This document shows, piece after piece, positions 19,829-30,575 of a stretch of DNA of 64,000 bases. The DNA comes from Chaetoceros tenuissimus (lineage: Eukaryota; Bacillariophyta; Thalassiosirophyceae; Chaetocerotales; Chaetocerotaceae). The position numbers and the translations under genes are program-made. The stretch's first letter is position 1. Each line of letters starts with the position of its first letter. The stretch lies in assembly GCA_021927905.1 (NCBI GenBank), contig BLLK01000022.1, positions 124,001 to 188,000 of the forward strand. The letters run 5' to 3'. The notes below the pieces were generated by a model. It did no database searches. It saw nothing but the letters and a program-made list of their open reading frames with translations, and had not been told where the DNA came from.

Positions 19829-22800
19829 ATGGGAAAAGACGCTGAAGCAGTTGATGCAACCCCTGAGAGGGAAGTTGTTTCGTGGCATGCACTCACTGTA
19901 GATGAGTGTATCACCAGACTCCGATGTGATGCTGACCTTTGCAAGGCTGGTCTTACCAGTGCTCAGGCTGCTGAACGTCTCGCAGAGTACGGACCTAACA
20001 AGATGTCCGAGGCTGAGAAGGAGACTCTTTGCGAAAAGATTTGGAAGCAGGTAGCTAACGTTTTGGTATGCATTCTTGTAATAGTTGCTGTTGTATCTGC
20101 AGCTCGTGCTATTGTAGAGCAAGTTGCAGTTGAGGAGCCTAACTCCACCACCATCCTTACCAGTTGGGTACAGGTTGGACTTATCACCACCGTTATTACT
20201 GTAAACACTATCATTGGAATCATCCAGGAGGGATCAGCTGAGGCTGCTGCTGAGGCATTGAAGAACATGCTTTCCGCTGATGCTCGTGTTATCCGTGATG
20301 GAAAGGAAACCATGATTCCTGCTATTGATGTTGTTCCTGGAGATGTTATCATTCTTTCCCTTGGAGACAGATGTCCTGCTGATATGCGTGTTATCGAGTC
20401 CGTGAACCTTGCATGTCAGGAAGCCGCTCTTACCGGAGAGGCTGTTCCTATTGACAAGGAACCTAAGGCTATGGATGTACCAGAGGGAACCAACCCTGAG
20501 AACCTTGCTCTTGGAGATCGCCGTAACATGACTTTCTCTGCTACTCTTGTTGCACAGGGATCTGGAGTTGGTATTGCTATCGCTACTGGAGATGAGACCC
20601 AGATTGGAACCATTAACAAGCTTGTATCCCAGGTAGAGAAGAAGAAGACTAACGTACTTGAGCAAATTGATCAGGTATCCAAGCTTCTTGCTTTCCTTAT
20701 TGGAATTGCTACTTTGACTACTTTCTTCATTGCTTTCTTCGCTTCTGGGCAATCTGCATTCGAGGCTGTTTCCACCGCTCTTGTATGTTGTGTAGCTATG
20801 ATTCCAGAAGGTCTTGAGGCTATTGTAACCCTTACTTACGCATGGGCGACCACCAACATGGCTAAGAACAATGCTATTATTCGTGCTCTCCCAGCTGTTG
20901 AGACTCTTGGAAGTGTAACTGTTATCTGTTCTGATAAGACAGGAACTCTTACACAGAATGTTATGTCTCTTACTGCTTTCGTAACTTCCAATGCTCATTA
21001 CAAGTTTGATGTTAATGCTACTGAGCGTGTGCCAACCAACTTTGTACGTGAAGATGCTTACCTTGCAGAGCGTGCACAGCACCAAATGAAGAAGTCTGTA
21101 TCCTCTGTTATCAAGGATGGAGCTAACTCTGGAGTACCAAGAAAGGGACATGCTGAATCTTCTAACCACTTCTCTATCGATACTTCTCTACACCCAGTTG
21201 AGATTGAGGGAGAGGAGAAGCCTGCTGCAGCTGTTTCTACTGAAGGACCTTTCGCAATGGGAGCTTCCCCAGATTCTGATTTCGTAAAGAATGCTCTTAT
21301 TGGAGGAGTACTTTGTTCCAAGTGTATTCTTGGAGAGAATGGAGGACGTGAAGGAGAGATCGGAAACCCAACTGAGCTTTCTATTCTTCGTGCTGCTTAC
21401 TTCTCTGGAATTTCTATTGAGGATCTTAAGACCCAGGCACCAATCATTGCTGAGGTACCATTCTCTTCTGAGTACAAGTTCATGGCTACCGTACATGATG
21501 AAGGAGATGCTGACAACTACACTGTTTTCGTGAAGGGAGCACCAGATCGTATGGTTAAGCTCTGTGCTACCCAAGCTAAGGGAGGAGTTATTTCTGATCT
21601 TGAACCATGTGACCAGAACTACTGGATCGAGAAGATTGCTATCCTTTCTTCTCATGGACTTCGTGTTCTTGCTTTGTGTCGTGCAACTGTACCAAAGAGC
21701 TCTGTTGAGAAGGGAGAGAACCTTGGACCAGAATTTGTTAACGGTAGAGATGAGGGCAAGTGGCTCACTATTGTTGGACTTTGTGCAATCATGGATCCAC
21801 CACGTCCAGAGTGTGTACAAGCTATCAGAGAGGCAAAGGGTGCTGGAGTTCGTGTTGCTATGATTACTGGAGATCACAAGGATACTGCTACTGCTATTGG
21901 ACACATGCTTGGAATTGTTGATGAGAAGTACGATGGAGCAATTACTGGACCAGAGCTTGATGAGATGAGTGATGATGAGATGAAGGAGACTGTCATGAAG
22001 TACAACGTATTTGCTCGTGCATCCCCACAGAACAAGATCCGTATTGTAAAGGCTCTTCAGGCAATGAAGCAGATTTCTTCCATGACTGGAGATGGAGTTA
22101 ATGATGCTCCTGCATTGAAGGCTGCTGATATGGGAGTTGCTATGGGTAAGGAAGGAACTGATGTAGCTCGTGAGGCATCTGAAATGATTCTTGCAGATGA
22201 TAACTTCGCTACTATTGTAACTGCTGTTAAGGAGGGACGTACCGTATGGGACAACCTTCGTAAGGTATTGTTCATCAATACCCCAATTAACAATGCTCAG
22301 GGTATGTCTGTCCTTTTCGGACTTGCATTTGGATTGAAGCAGTCTCCATTGTCTCCTATCCAGGTACTTTACTCCAACTTGATCTGTGCTATTACTCTTG
22401 GATTCGTTGCTGCTATTGAACCAGCAGAGGAGGGTATCATGAGTCTTCCACCACGTCGTATTGGAAAGAGATTGATTGGACGTTACTTGTTGCTTAGAAT
22501 TCTTCTTGGAACTTTCACTTTGACTCTTCTTGTTGTTTCTTCTGCTTTCTGGCTCAAGGGATACAACGACGCTGAGTTGTTCAGTTACTATGACTGTAAT
22601 GATCCATTTAATCCTATCAATGATAAGGACAGTGTATTTTTCGGAACTGACTGTGCTGAATTCAGAGACTCTCCTGATACTCCATTGAAGTACTACCTTG
22701 AGGATATCAGAGCATGTGCATTCAATGTTCTTGACTTTGGTGCTATTTCTGTAACCCTTTCTGCTCGTTTCACTTACCTCAGCTCTATCCACCCACGTGT

Positions 22801-23131
22801 TTTCTATGGAAACAAGTATGCTTGGTATTCAGTTTTCATTGTAGCTGTTCTTCAGATTTTGATTACCTACATTCCAGGTCTTAACAATGTTGTCTTCCAG
22901 ATGCGTGGTATGGACGGAACCCAGTGGGGAATCACCATTTTGTACATGGTTGTTGTATTTTTCGTTATGGAGGCAGAGAAGGCTGTACGCCGTCACTTGA
23001 AGTTCAAGGGAGAGGATGTTGATGACAGACAATACGGTGTCTTCGACAATCCAATGGAAGGAGAGGCAACTGACGACGCTCTTCTACCAAAGGGAGCTTC
23101 TAACCTCAACCTTGTATCCCTTGAGAAATAA
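19829..23131 (+). CDS. P2-type cation-transporting ATPase (PMA1/PacL-like)
   Basis: 1100 residues, one exon, start [10 protein letters not shown]. All P-type ATPase landmarks are present: TGEAVP in the actuator domain, phosphorylation site [16 protein letters not shown] in the nucleotide domain, and [20 protein letters not shown]. The N-terminal cation-ATPase domain is at about 15-85, and about ten membrane helices can be seen. M4 has [11 protein letters not shown], where SERCA has IPEGLP. M6 reads [22 protein letters not shown]; the EPAE block is typical of bacterial-type P2 ATPases rather than animal SERCA. The transported ion (Ca2+, Na+ or another) cannot be settled from sequence. The last 130 residues include a non-cytosolic loop with paired cysteines and an acidic cytosolic tail. 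Codon choice is strongly biased (GGA, CTT, GCT, GTT/GTA), suggesting high expression. Confidence 0.92.
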   Translation: MGKDAEAVDATPEREVVSWHALTVDECITRLRCDADLCKAGLTSAQAAERLAEYGPNKMSEAEKETLCEKIWKQVANVLVCILVIVAVVSAARAIVEQVAVEEPNSTTILTSWVQVGLITTVITVNTIIGIIQEGSAEAAAEALKNMLSADARVIRDGKETMIPAIDVVPGDVIILSLGDRCPADMRVIESVNLACQEAALTGEAVPIDKEPKAMDVPEGTNPENLALGDRRNMTFSATLVAQGSGVGIAIATGDETQIGTINKLVSQVEKKKTNVLEQIDQVSKLLAFLIGIATLTTFFIAFFASGQSAFEAVSTALVCCVAMIPEGLEAIVTLTYAWATTNMAKNNAIIRALPAVETLGSVTVICSDKTGTLTQNVMSLTAFVTSNAHYKFDVNATERVPTNFVREDAYLAERAQHQMKKSVSSVIKDGANSGVPRKGHAESSNHFSIDTSLHPVEIEGEEKPAAAVSTEGPFAMGASPDSDFVKNALIGGVLCSKCILGENGGREGEIGNPTELSILRAAYFSGISIEDLKTQAPIIAEVPFSSEYKFMATVHDEGDADNYTVFVKGAPDRMVKLCATQAKGGVISDLEPCDQNYWIEKIAILSSHGLRVLALCRATVPKSSVEKGENLGPEFVNGRDEGKWLTIVGLCAIMDPPRPECVQAIREAKGAGVRVAMITGDHKDTATAIGHMLGIVDEKYDGAITGPELDEMSDDEMKETVMKYNVFARASPQNKIRIVKALQAMKQISSMTGDGVNDAPALKAADMGVAMGKEGTDVAREASEMILADDNFATIVTAVKEGRTVWDNLRKVLFINTPINNAQGMSVLFGLAFGLKQSPLSPIQVLYSNLICAITLGFVAAIEPAEEGIMSLPPRRIGKRLIGRYLLLRILLGTFTLTLLVVSSAFWLKGYNDAELFSYYDCNDPFNPINDKDSVFFGTDCAEFRDSPDTPLKYYLEDIRACAFNVLDFGAISVTLSARFTYLSSIHPRVFYGNKYAWYSVFIVAVLQILITYIPGLNNVVFQMRGMDGTQWGITILYMVVVFFVMEAEKAVRRHLKFKGEDVDDRQYGVFDNPMEGEATDDALLPKGASNLNLVSLEK

Positions 23132-23260
23132 ATTTTAAGATTGTAAGATGGTAGTGTGCATGTTGAACTCTAACTAAGACTAAAATTATTTTAACGAACT
23201 TCGATTAGAGATAGAAATATGAATATGATGAGGAATATCTAGTTATTTTCAATAAATTGA

Positions 23261-24997
23261 TTATGCGTGTAATTGAAGACCACGATTCTTAACATATGCC
23301 TGCAAGCGCCCTGGTTCAACAACTTCGCCATCAATGTCATTAAAACTCCCTTTGGAAATAGGTTCTAAACGGAATGCCTTGCATTGAAAGAATTCTGCTT
23401 TTGGTTGTGACAGGTGAGTACCATTTTCCAACCCTAAAAGAATCTTGAGTAGCTCCAACTTGGAGCATGGCTTGCGGATAATCAATATTGTAAATAATCC
23501 ATCCTGTAACTTTGAATGAGGAGACTGAAAAGTCGTTGTAGATGCATGAGAAACCTGTGACGCCCAAAACATAATGAAGTCATCTTCAATGGTGATCCAA
23601 TCGGATGGAACATTTTCATTTAGTTTTGGAAAGTCTTTTTCTGCATCAAAACTTGATATGTTTGGTACATATGAAAACTTCGCTCTATATGTTCGAAGGC
23701 AAATTAGTCTCCAAACTGCCCAAATGTCATTTCGGAGAATACCCATGAATCTAATAAGTTCTGATTCAATATCAACGTCTGCTATGAAAGCCCATGAATA
23801 CGTCAGAAATGATGTATAAGTTCGACTTGCTGTTTCATAATGTGACAGATCTAGAGTTTTCAGGCCTCCTCTACTTATCAAAAACATAGATTCAAGTGGA
23901 CTGTATTTCTCATTGGCAGCGTAATTGATACTAGCTGCGAGCCCGTTACTTGTCCCACAGCCTACAATACCAAAATTGAGACGATCAATTATAGTTTCGA
24001 AATCACTTCGTTTTTGTATGCCATGTATAATTTCTGATAGAATACCATCTCCACCCATTGCAATAACTGTATGATATTCCTTCACATCTCTATCAAATTC
24101 TTTGTCGTCATTTGATTGCTCCATCATTCGTTCCGTTGCATGCCCTGTTCGTTGAGTGATCAAAACATCGTGTTCAACGCCCATTTCATTCAACATTTTT
24201 TTCACAATTTCATTGTAAACCTTTTCCCCTTGCTTAGTACCACTAAATGGATTAACAATCACCAAATATCTATCTTGTGATCTGTGCGAAAGCTTGGAAA
24301 TCTGTTTGATATTTTGTACAAGTTGAGATGCCTTTGCAAAATCTTCTACAGGAGCAAGTTTCAATCGTCTATGATGCTCATGTCGATGTCCATACTTCAA
24401 ATGACTATTTTGCTCAGTAGATTCTTCGTCTTCGCCAATGATGCATTCTTTCAACTGTTTAAAAAAACTTCTTTTAGGGAGAGCTTTCGGATATGCATAT
24501 ATATTCAGGTAAGCAGTCGAGCCACTAGTCATTGGAAACTGATCATTCAATACAACATCGTCGCCATGATATGAACCAGAGAGTAACTTTTCACCAATCT
24601 TTTGTTCTATTTTTTCCATTTTGTCTTGACCCTGTTTGGCTTTGTCATTCGAAGTAAGCTTTGATTCTTCCATTGTAAATTCGATTTCAACTCCTATGCT
24701 ATCATTGACATGAATGCGATCATGGACATGACCTGAAGATATATTCTCCAATTTTAAGATATCAGATGCGTATACAAGACGATAATCTGATCCAGTGCCA
24801 CTTGTCGGATCTGCAAATGATACTTGAGAAGCAAGCTCCTCGTTCCATTGAGGAAGAAGAGTTTGGTCTTTGCTGTTGGACATTCTATTTGTTGATACAA
24901 GAATTATGAAGAGGAAGAAAAGTGGAAAGCAATACTTGAGATTTGGATTATTCTGTTTAGATTCTTTTCTTCTAGATACCTTCGCCTCTCTAGACAT
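23261..24997 (-). CDS. Sphingosine kinase / diacylglycerol kinase-type lipid kinase
   Basis: 578 residues from the first in-frame ATG (24997); the frame stays open to 25060 without another ATG. A membrane anchor (YCFPLFFLFIILVST) lies at about 22-36. The DAGK catalytic domain begins at about 245 with YLVIVNPFSGTKQGEKV, followed by the nucleotide loop AMGGDGILSEIIHG and GCGTSNGLAASI, and then the sphingosine-kinase-type C-terminal lobe (SWAFIADVDIESELIRFMG; QDGLFTILIIRK). Enzymes of this type phosphorylate sphingoid bases to sphingosine-1-phosphate-like signals; a ceramide kinase is a less likely alternative. A long N-terminal region of about 200 residues before the kinase, with no known domain, may be regulatory. 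It converges on the P-ATPase gene. Confidence 0.9.
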   Translation of the reverse strand: MSREAKVSRRKESKQNNPNLKYCFPLFFLFIILVSTNRMSNSKDQTLLPQWNEELASQVSFADPTSGTGSDYRLVYASDILKLENISSGHVHDRIHVNDSIGVEIEFTMEESKLTSNDKAKQGQDKMEKIEQKIGEKLLSGSYHGDDVVLNDQFPMTSGSTAYLNIYAYPKALPKRSFFKQLKECIIGEDEESTEQNSHLKYGHRHEHHRRLKLAPVEDFAKASQLVQNIKQISKLSHRSQDRYLVIVNPFSGTKQGEKVYNEIVKKMLNEMGVEHDVLITQRTGHATERMMEQSNDDKEFDRDVKEYHTVIAMGGDGILSEIIHGIQKRSDFETIIDRLNFGIVGCGTSNGLAASINYAANEKYSPLESMFLISRGGLKTLDLSHYETASRTYTSFLTYSWAFIADVDIESELIRFMGILRNDIWAVWRLICLRTYRAKFSYVPNISSFDAEKDFPKLNENVPSDWITIEDDFIMFWASQVSHASTTTFQSPHSKLQDGLFTILIIRKPCSKLELLKILLGLENGTHLSQPKAEFFQCKAFRLEPISKGSFNDIDGEVVEPGRLQAYVKNRGLQLHA

Positions 24998-25741
24998 CAA
25001 GAGGCAAGTACGTATGATGTTCGAAAGTTGATGGCTAGATCTTTGATCTCTGATCTTCAACAGTGAATATGTATTGAAAGCTATTAGATGATGCTTAGAC
25101 AGATAAGAAGCAAAAGCAACATGAGTATGTAATGCTATAAAATACTACAATACATACCTTACTACTCTATTATTTACAGTATTATTTATCTACCTTGACT
25201 ACCTACATGCGTTGAGTGCTGTTGAGTGCATTTTCCAGCCTTCGTCATTGTTATATTTCTGTTTCATTATTAGATGGATATACTCCCTCTTATGGAAAGG
25301 GTACGTATTAGAGAAAAAATGATCAACAAAGAGATACTATAAGTACCTACGAGTACGAGTGGTAGGAGCAACAAGAGATGAAATTTGGATCTTGGTTTAT
25401 GAGAATACATATTCATTCAATTTAATGATCATATTTGTAATCGTGATGATTAAAAGCATAAATAGCATGAAGAATTTGATTACAACAAAAAGCAGCTGAA
25501 GTATGCTGAGAGAACTCATACAAAGGTACGACTGATGTCAAATTTCAAAATGTAGGCCATTTTGAAGCGCGGCGAAAAATGATGCAAAAACAAACAAACA
25601 AACCCTCATCCCTCATCGCACTATCATCTTCAACACAAGATACTTTTTTACTTGGTTCCTTTGGTTTGATTTCTCTTTATTAGAACAGAGATATATTCAA
25701 GCATATACAGTTATTCATATTCTGCATCTAACAATAGAAAC
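24998..25741. other. Divergent promoter region
   Basis: About 740 bp between the lipid-kinase gene (minus) and the MgtC-like gene (plus), AT-rich. The plus-strand end should contain the MgtC promoter. No gene seen. Confidence 0.5.
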
Positions 25742-26734
25742 ATGGGCTTTGAGAGAAGAGTTAGCTTCCAAACTGAAGAAGACTATCACAAACTTCTACG
25801 TCAAAGAAGTTATCACTACTTCACAAATCCAACCTTCTCCAAAAAGGCTCTCTACTTTTTGGTAGCATCTTATGTTGCAATAGTATCCTTTCTGTCTATT
25901 GCTCAACCATTTCTTGACTTATGTGATAAGGATGCACCTAGGACTGATCTAGACTTCTCAAATCCTGGCTACGATCAGCGTATATGTGTAAGAACTAGAT
26001 CACCTAAATTGTTATATCTCACTCCAGAAGAATGTTCGTTCGGAAGAAGAATTGTCATAGCAGGTTGTCTTGGTGCTCTAGTTGGTTGGGAACGTAGAAA
26101 TGCAGATAGACCTGCTGGTATTCGTACAATGTCTTTGGTTTCTTTAGGTTCATGCTTGTTTGCAATTTGCTCTTCTTTTGCATTTATCGAGGGCCCAATG
26201 GAATGGGACGGAAGTCGTGTGGCTGGTAAGTTGCAATTTAGTCTCTTAAATTTTCTATCGATATATGAAATAAGCATTCTTCTTATATTCATTTTCAACA
26301 TAGCTGCTATTCCGAGTGGTGTAGGATTTTTAGGTAGTGCAGTGATTTGGAAACAGTCCCATGAAGAAGGCCAAAGTGTACATGGATTAAGTACAGCAAC
26401 GGCAGTTTGGGTGTCAGCGGCATGTGGAATTGCGTGTGCAGGAGAATTATATGTTGCAGCTAGCTTTACTGTAGCTGTAATGATGTTAATTTTAAGATTT
26501 GGACCAAGGATCGACGATGATCCAGAAGATGGAACTGAGTTTATATCAGAACATGCTGTCATGGACGAGCTCACTTTTGATGAGGAGAATGCTGAGCCAA
26601 TGTCACCTTTAAGACTTCCAAGCGTTGGGTATGGATCTACGAAAGATTTGTCGGGTAAATCTGCATCTATGAGAAGAAGTACTCATTCTCATTTTTCAAG
26701 ATCAGCTCATGTTAGAGCAACCTTGAAAGATTAG
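25742..26734 (+). CDS. MgtC/SapB-family membrane protein with a stop-free 78-nt intron
   Basis: The MgtC/SapB core is clear: GCLGALVGWERRNADRPAGIRTMSLVSLGSCLF (about 105-140), then IPSGVGFLGSAVIW and VHGLSTATAVWVSAACGIACAGELY. An apparent insertion of 26 residues between GSRVA and AAIPSGVGFLG is almost certainly an intron at 26226-26303: donor GTAAGT, acceptor AACATAG, phase 1, 78 nt long and free of stops. Removing it restores the family sequence RVAAAIPSGVGF and gives 304 residues. An N-terminal segment (ALYFLVASYVAIVSFLSIAQ) adds one span. Bacterial MgtC modulates the F-type ATPase and survival at low Mg2+; eukaryotic members are not well understood. The C-terminus is Ser/His-rich. An isoform retaining the intron is possible. 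Confidence 0.88.
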   Translation: MGFERRVSFQTEEDYHKLLRQRSYHYFTNPTFSKKALYFLVASYVAIVSFLSIAQPFLDLCDKDAPRTDLDFSNPGYDQRICVRTRSPKLLYLTPEECSFGRRIVIAGCLGALVGWERRNADRPAGIRTMSLVSLGSCLFAICSSFAFIEGPMEWDGSRVAGKLQFSLLNFLSIYEISILLIFIFNIAAIPSGVGFLGSAVIWKQSHEEGQSVHGLSTATAVWVSAACGIACAGELYVAASFTVAVMMLILRFGPRIDDDPEDGTEFISEHAVMDELTFDEENAEPMSPLRLPSVGYGSTKDLSGKSASMRRSTHSHFSRSAHVRATLKD

Positions 26735-26881
26735 AAACTGTACACATAATTCTAAACGAATTACATTAGTTGAAAGTATGAAAGCATTCAATGCACATTG
26801 ATTTTGGAAAGAACTATAATGCGAATCTTATTTTAAATAGCAACATTGTGTTGTGGGCAACAAGGGAGACTCATCTCTCCT

Positions 26882-28077
26882 TTACTCCTCTGGGCATGCA
26901 GTGTTGATAATTGCAAGCAAAAGGTCTTCGTAGTTGCCTTTACACTCGTCTCTGACACGATCGTGAATACTCTTTTCAAATAATTCTAGATGTGCGTCAT
27001 TCACGAACTTCAGATATTTTTGATATCTAAGCAGAGTGCAAGTCAATAGCAACTCGTTTGTACCAAAACCTGCACAAGCTTCTTTGATGAGCTTTGCAAT
27101 TGTTTGAAAGGGCTTCAATTTGATGCCAAGAGTGAAAAGTGCAGCTTTTTCACTGTCACCCCCGAACTCTTTCTCTACAGCCTTGAATAGGGTATAACCA
27201 TACTTATCTGCGTACTGGAAGCTAACGTTCTTGAGATGCTTTGGAGGAGATAAAACAATTATCTTGGCTAGCTTGGAGGTGTCCTTTCCAAATCTACCTT
27301 GACCGGCTTCATAAATGGTCTTAGCATCTTCAATTGCCTTCTCTTCGGTATGAAATCCAGGATCATACTCTTCTTCAGCTGCCTGCAACGATGAAACCAA
27401 AACTTTCTCGAGAGTTCCTCCAACTTCAGCTGCCGCAACAGATACGAGATCTTTAGTGTAATTCTTATAGTACGTCTTCTTTAGAATTTCCATATCTTTA
27501 TTGCTGCGTCCACAAAGTACACTGTAGAGCAAGGTCTCGTTGGTTCCAATTCCTGCACAAGCCTTCTTAATCATTTTGCACTCTGCACTGACAGGATCCA
27601 ATGCAAGATACTGCAAAGCTTGTCCAAAATCTGACCCTCCACATTCTTTCTTCATGAGACCCTTGAGGCTGTCACCTTCGTAGAGCTGGCTGAATTTCAC
27701 AGGAACTTGTATTCTCTCCTCTGCAGTAGTTTTGCCAAGAAGCTCAATCAATGCCTTCTTGTCATTTCCCCATCCTTATTAATTTGTATAACAAAAGTGC
27801 ACATTGTTAGAAACAATTCATAAACATAATTTGTAAATATATTCTAACCCAAGCCTAGCTCATTTGACTAGAAAAGCAGCCATAATTGAACGATCGACAA
27901 AAAATATCATTTGGTTCAGAACAAACGAGAACAGTATGGATTCTCACCTTTCGTTGCCTCGTAAATTGCAGTGCTCTTTTCTTCAATACCTTCTGCTATA
28001 TCATCCGGAGTAAGATCCTCAAGAAATGCTTGAGCAGGATAAAGGTCAATAGTCTTTGGATCTTCGTTATAATTCAT
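26882..28077 (-). CDS. Annexin
   Basis: Two exons, 28077-27948 and 27774-26882, joined by a 173-nt intron in phase 1 that creates the G of GWGNDKKALIELLG. About 340 residues, close to the usual length for a four-repeat annexin. Each of the four repeats starts with a type II-like loop: GWGND, GIGTNETLLYSVLC, the weaker GQGRFGKD and GFGTNELLLTCTLL. Annexins bind acidic phospholipids in a Ca2+-dependent way and act in exocytosis and membrane repair. The third repeat has no GxGT, so it probably does not bind Ca2+, as in many plant and protist members. The first 40 residues before repeat 1 (MNYNEDPKTIDLYPAQAFLE) are a short head without recognisable motif. It converges on the MgtC-like gene. Confidence 0.92.
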
Positions 28078-28186
28078 CTTTATTCTTCATTTGAAGATTG
28101 AAGAGGAAGGCATCAAGAAACACGACTAAATACATCACCCCAAAAACACGACAGATTTTTTCTTTAGCTTTTTTTAGATACTTAGT

Positions 28187-29539
28187 CTATTCTTCAATCT
28201 TTGCCTGTCTTTGCTTTTGAAGATAATTGCAATCTACAATATATCTCAATAGTTGTAAAGTCAGACTTCGTTCCCTTCGAATGTCATTTTGCAGCAACTT
28301 TCTCAGTAGCGTTTGACCACCTGCTGCATTATTTTTTGTCCTATTATTTTGCTGTGATCTACCTGTGGTCAAAATATCCATTTCTTTCTTGGCTTCATTT
28401 CTAGCTCGGTCGCGTTTACTCTGCCTTTCTTTGCGAATAACTGCACTTGCTTTGTATTCTTCATGCTTTTCTATATCGTGTATATACGTGCAATTATCTC
28501 CATTCTTACAAGTCCCATTTCTCAAAAAATATCTACATTGTTTTGTCTTGAAATTAGATTTGGTGTCAACATCATTTGGAGGAGTCTCAGTGTTCACAAT
28601 ATTTGATTCACCTATTATTTGGCATACAAGTTCTTTAGTTTCTTGTTTCTCGACATCTTCTTCATCCGACGAAGAACCATATCCAGCAATTAAAGTTGAA
28701 ATAGATGATGCCGGAATGACCTTTTCTTTCTCCAGCACTTTCTTTTTTTGCTGTTCCAAGCAAGGTTTTTTGCTCGGAGAATCACTGCTTGTGTCAACTA
28801 CCGCACCCTCACTTCTACCTCTCTTATTTTTCATCGTTTTCTTTTCAATATTGGCTCTACTTGGAAATCTTTTCTTGCGTTCCTCGATCCATTTTTGAAT
28901 GTCATCGGGGTGATCACCTACACAAATTTTGAATTTTTGAACTTGTCTAGAACCAGGCACTTGAATTTGAACAGTTTTCAATCCTCTACCTGCATATTGA
29001 CCATGAGTGGATTGATAATGAGCTGAAACGACTTTTTTCGACCCTTGGAAAGAACATTTTGAACATTGGATATGTGCCTTGGTATGACTTGTATATGATT
29101 TTACATTTGGAAATGATACATTACATGCATCACAGTGATAAGTTTGCACTGGTTCTTTTGGTTTATTTTGTTTGGGTGGAGGCGGAGGAGGTGGTATTGT
29201 TGATGTAGGATATGATGCAGTAGCTGGATAATTTTGCACTTGTGATGAATATAGACTTGGATTGTATTGTGCAGGAGCATTTAATGACTGACTATTCGGG
29301 TAAGCGTGCTGATTCACATACGGTTGACTAGAATACATTTGTTGATATTGATTGGGTGTGGCTGTTGGTTGAGTATTTATAGGATATGCAGGAGGATAGT
29401 GAGGAACATTCCCTGGTACATAGTGCTGTTGCTGTTGCTGTTGAGCGTATCCATTTTGTTGCTGCTGCTGTTGGTTGCTGGGGTAACTAGGAGGAGCACC
29501 TGCATAAGGAAAACTTGGGTTCCATTGATGATTTGACAT
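28187..29539 (-). CDS. NUFIP1-like protein with a C2H2 finger and a CCCH finger
   Basis: 450 residues, one exon. The N-terminal 130 residues are a Gln/Tyr/Pro-rich low-complexity region (runs of six or so Q). At about 133-155 a C2H2 finger (YHCDACNVSFPNVKSYTSHTKAH) precedes a CxxC-H finger (CSKCSFQGSKKVVSAHYQSTH). At about 195-235 is the NUFIP1 core (FKICVGDHPDDIQKWIEERKKRFPS). At about 335-360 is a CCCH finger (KQCRYFLRNGTCKNGDNCTYIHD). NUFIP1/Rsa1 is an assembly factor for box C/D snoRNPs. The CCCH finger also occurs in NUFIP1-like proteins of plants and protists. The bipartite basic stretches suggest nuclear import. The gene starts about 250 bp from the MITE-like element. Confidence 0.85.
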   Translation of the reverse strand: MSNHQWNPSFPYAGAPPSYPSNQQQQQQNGYAQQQQQQHYVPGNVPHYPPAYPINTQPTATPNQYQQMYSSQPYVNQHAYPNSQSLNAPAQYNPSLYSSQVQNYPATASYPTSTIPPPPPPPKQNKPKEPVQTYHCDACNVSFPNVKSYTSHTKAHIQCSKCSFQGSKKVVSAHYQSTHGQYAGRGLKTVQIQVPGSRQVQKFKICVGDHPDDIQKWIEERKKRFPSRANIEKKTMKNKRGRSEGAVVDTSSDSPSKKPCLEQQKKKVLEKEKVIPASSISTLIAGYGSSSDEEDVEKQETKELVCQIIGESNIVNTETPPNDVDTKSNFKTKQCRYFLRNGTCKNGDNCTYIHDIEKHEEYKASAVIRKERQSKRDRARNEAKKEMDILTTGRSQQNNRTKNNAAGGQTLLRKLLQNDIRRERSLTLQLLRYIVDCNYLQKQRQAKIEE

Positions 29540-29790
29540 ATCGATATCAGATTTATGAATTGAATCACTATTGTATTGTTTCGAAGAATATTGCTCTTGC
29601 CCTCATCCTTCGTCCTTCTGTCTGCTGCAGCAGCCTACAGCCATTCAAAAGCCTGGAGGATCATTTTTGCAGCTTAGTCTCATGACAGTGTCATAAAGAG
29701 CAATTTATCCTGTGTCAAAAGGCAGCTTCCCAGCTCTCTCCCTTCGTCCGTTGAACAAAAACAATACATCCAACTCAACTCATCTCACAT

Positions 29791-30527
29791 GGCTGTTTTT
29801 CACGGTTGCAAAAAGTAAAAGTGAAAAGTTGGGTCTAGGCCTTTTACTTTCAACTTTTCTTCCTCTCCCGTTTTTGGTTTTTCACGGTGCCCAGAAAGTA
29901 AAAGTGAAAAGTTGGTGCTATCTTCCCACAAAAAATCAACTCGTTTCGCAGCAAATTTATCATAGAAGTGAATATAATTACATAAATACTATCTCATATG
30001 TTTTTATTACTAGGGATCATTGGTTTTGATTGTTTGACATGTGTTTTTTGCCAGACGAACAAAAAAAACACATCTTCTATGACGACCAAGAGTACTAACG
30101 GTAGCAGCAGCATCTAATACACTAAGCCAGCATCATCTCAAGTTTTGCGCAACAAATAAGAATGTATTTTGAAATGATACTCCTCCCTTAGATTGAATGC
30201 TGCATTTGGAGATGAATTACACAAGTTGTTGTTGGTATGTTGTTGGATGTGTCGATGATGTGCGTACGTACTGCTTCCGTATCTCTTCCAACTTTTCACT
30301 TTTTCGATCACAACTTTTTTGGGCAAAAGTTGGCCTCTACTTTTTGCTTTTACTTTTGATGCAAAAAGTAGAGGAGCCATGGCCAGACGGTGTCAAAAAT
30401 GTGGTGATAGGCAAAAGGATTTTGGTCCGCAGTGATTGTACGGAAATATCCTTTTGTAGAATGTCTGACCTATAAATGGCCTAGAGATCAACTTTTCACT
30501 TTTACTTTTTGCAACCGTGAAAAGCGG
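29791..30527. mobile_element. MITE-like element with 35-bp perfect terminal inverted repeats
   Basis: A 35-bp core (29797-29831, beginning TTTTCACGGTTGC) matches its reverse complement at 30489-30523 without a mismatch. The match extends a few bases outward with mismatches, giving arms of about 41 bp. The element is 0.74 kb with no coding capacity, as expected for a non-autonomous DNA transposon. The core motif GTAAAAGTGAAAAGTTG recurs inside in direct and inverted copies (29898-29914; a shorter inverted one near 30288-30300), suggesting nested insertion or internal amplification. No target-site duplication was identified with confidence, so the outer limits are approximate. The right end lies 48 bp before the ATG of the TPM gene. 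Confidence 0.75.
30334..30374. repeat. Internal hairpin of the MITE-like element
   Basis: CCTCTACTTTTTGC (30334-30347) and GCAAAAAGTAGAGG (30361-30374) form a perfect 14-bp stem with a 13-nt loop. Confidence 0.85.
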
Positions 30528-30575
30528 CCTCAACTCTGAAATTTTGAAATTTTCCTTACAACTTTCCAAAAAGAA

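Larger units (their letters stand above)
29540..30575. other. Intergenic region mostly filled by a MITE-like element
   Basis: Shared upstream region of the NUFIP1-like gene (minus) and the TPM-domain gene (plus). The element at 29791-30527 takes up most of it, leaving only 48 bp of unique sequence before the TPM start codon. Confidence 0.7.

Noticed and set aside
20234-21169. 311-codon minus-strand open frame opposite the P-ATPase gene
   Set aside because: Same antisense effect; no signal, domain or plausible start.
21188-22792. 534-codon minus-strand open frame opposite the P-ATPase gene
   Set aside because: It is rich in Ser, Asn, Lys and Leu with no domain, and mirrors the strong codon bias of the sense gene; biased genes often leave their antisense strand free of stops.
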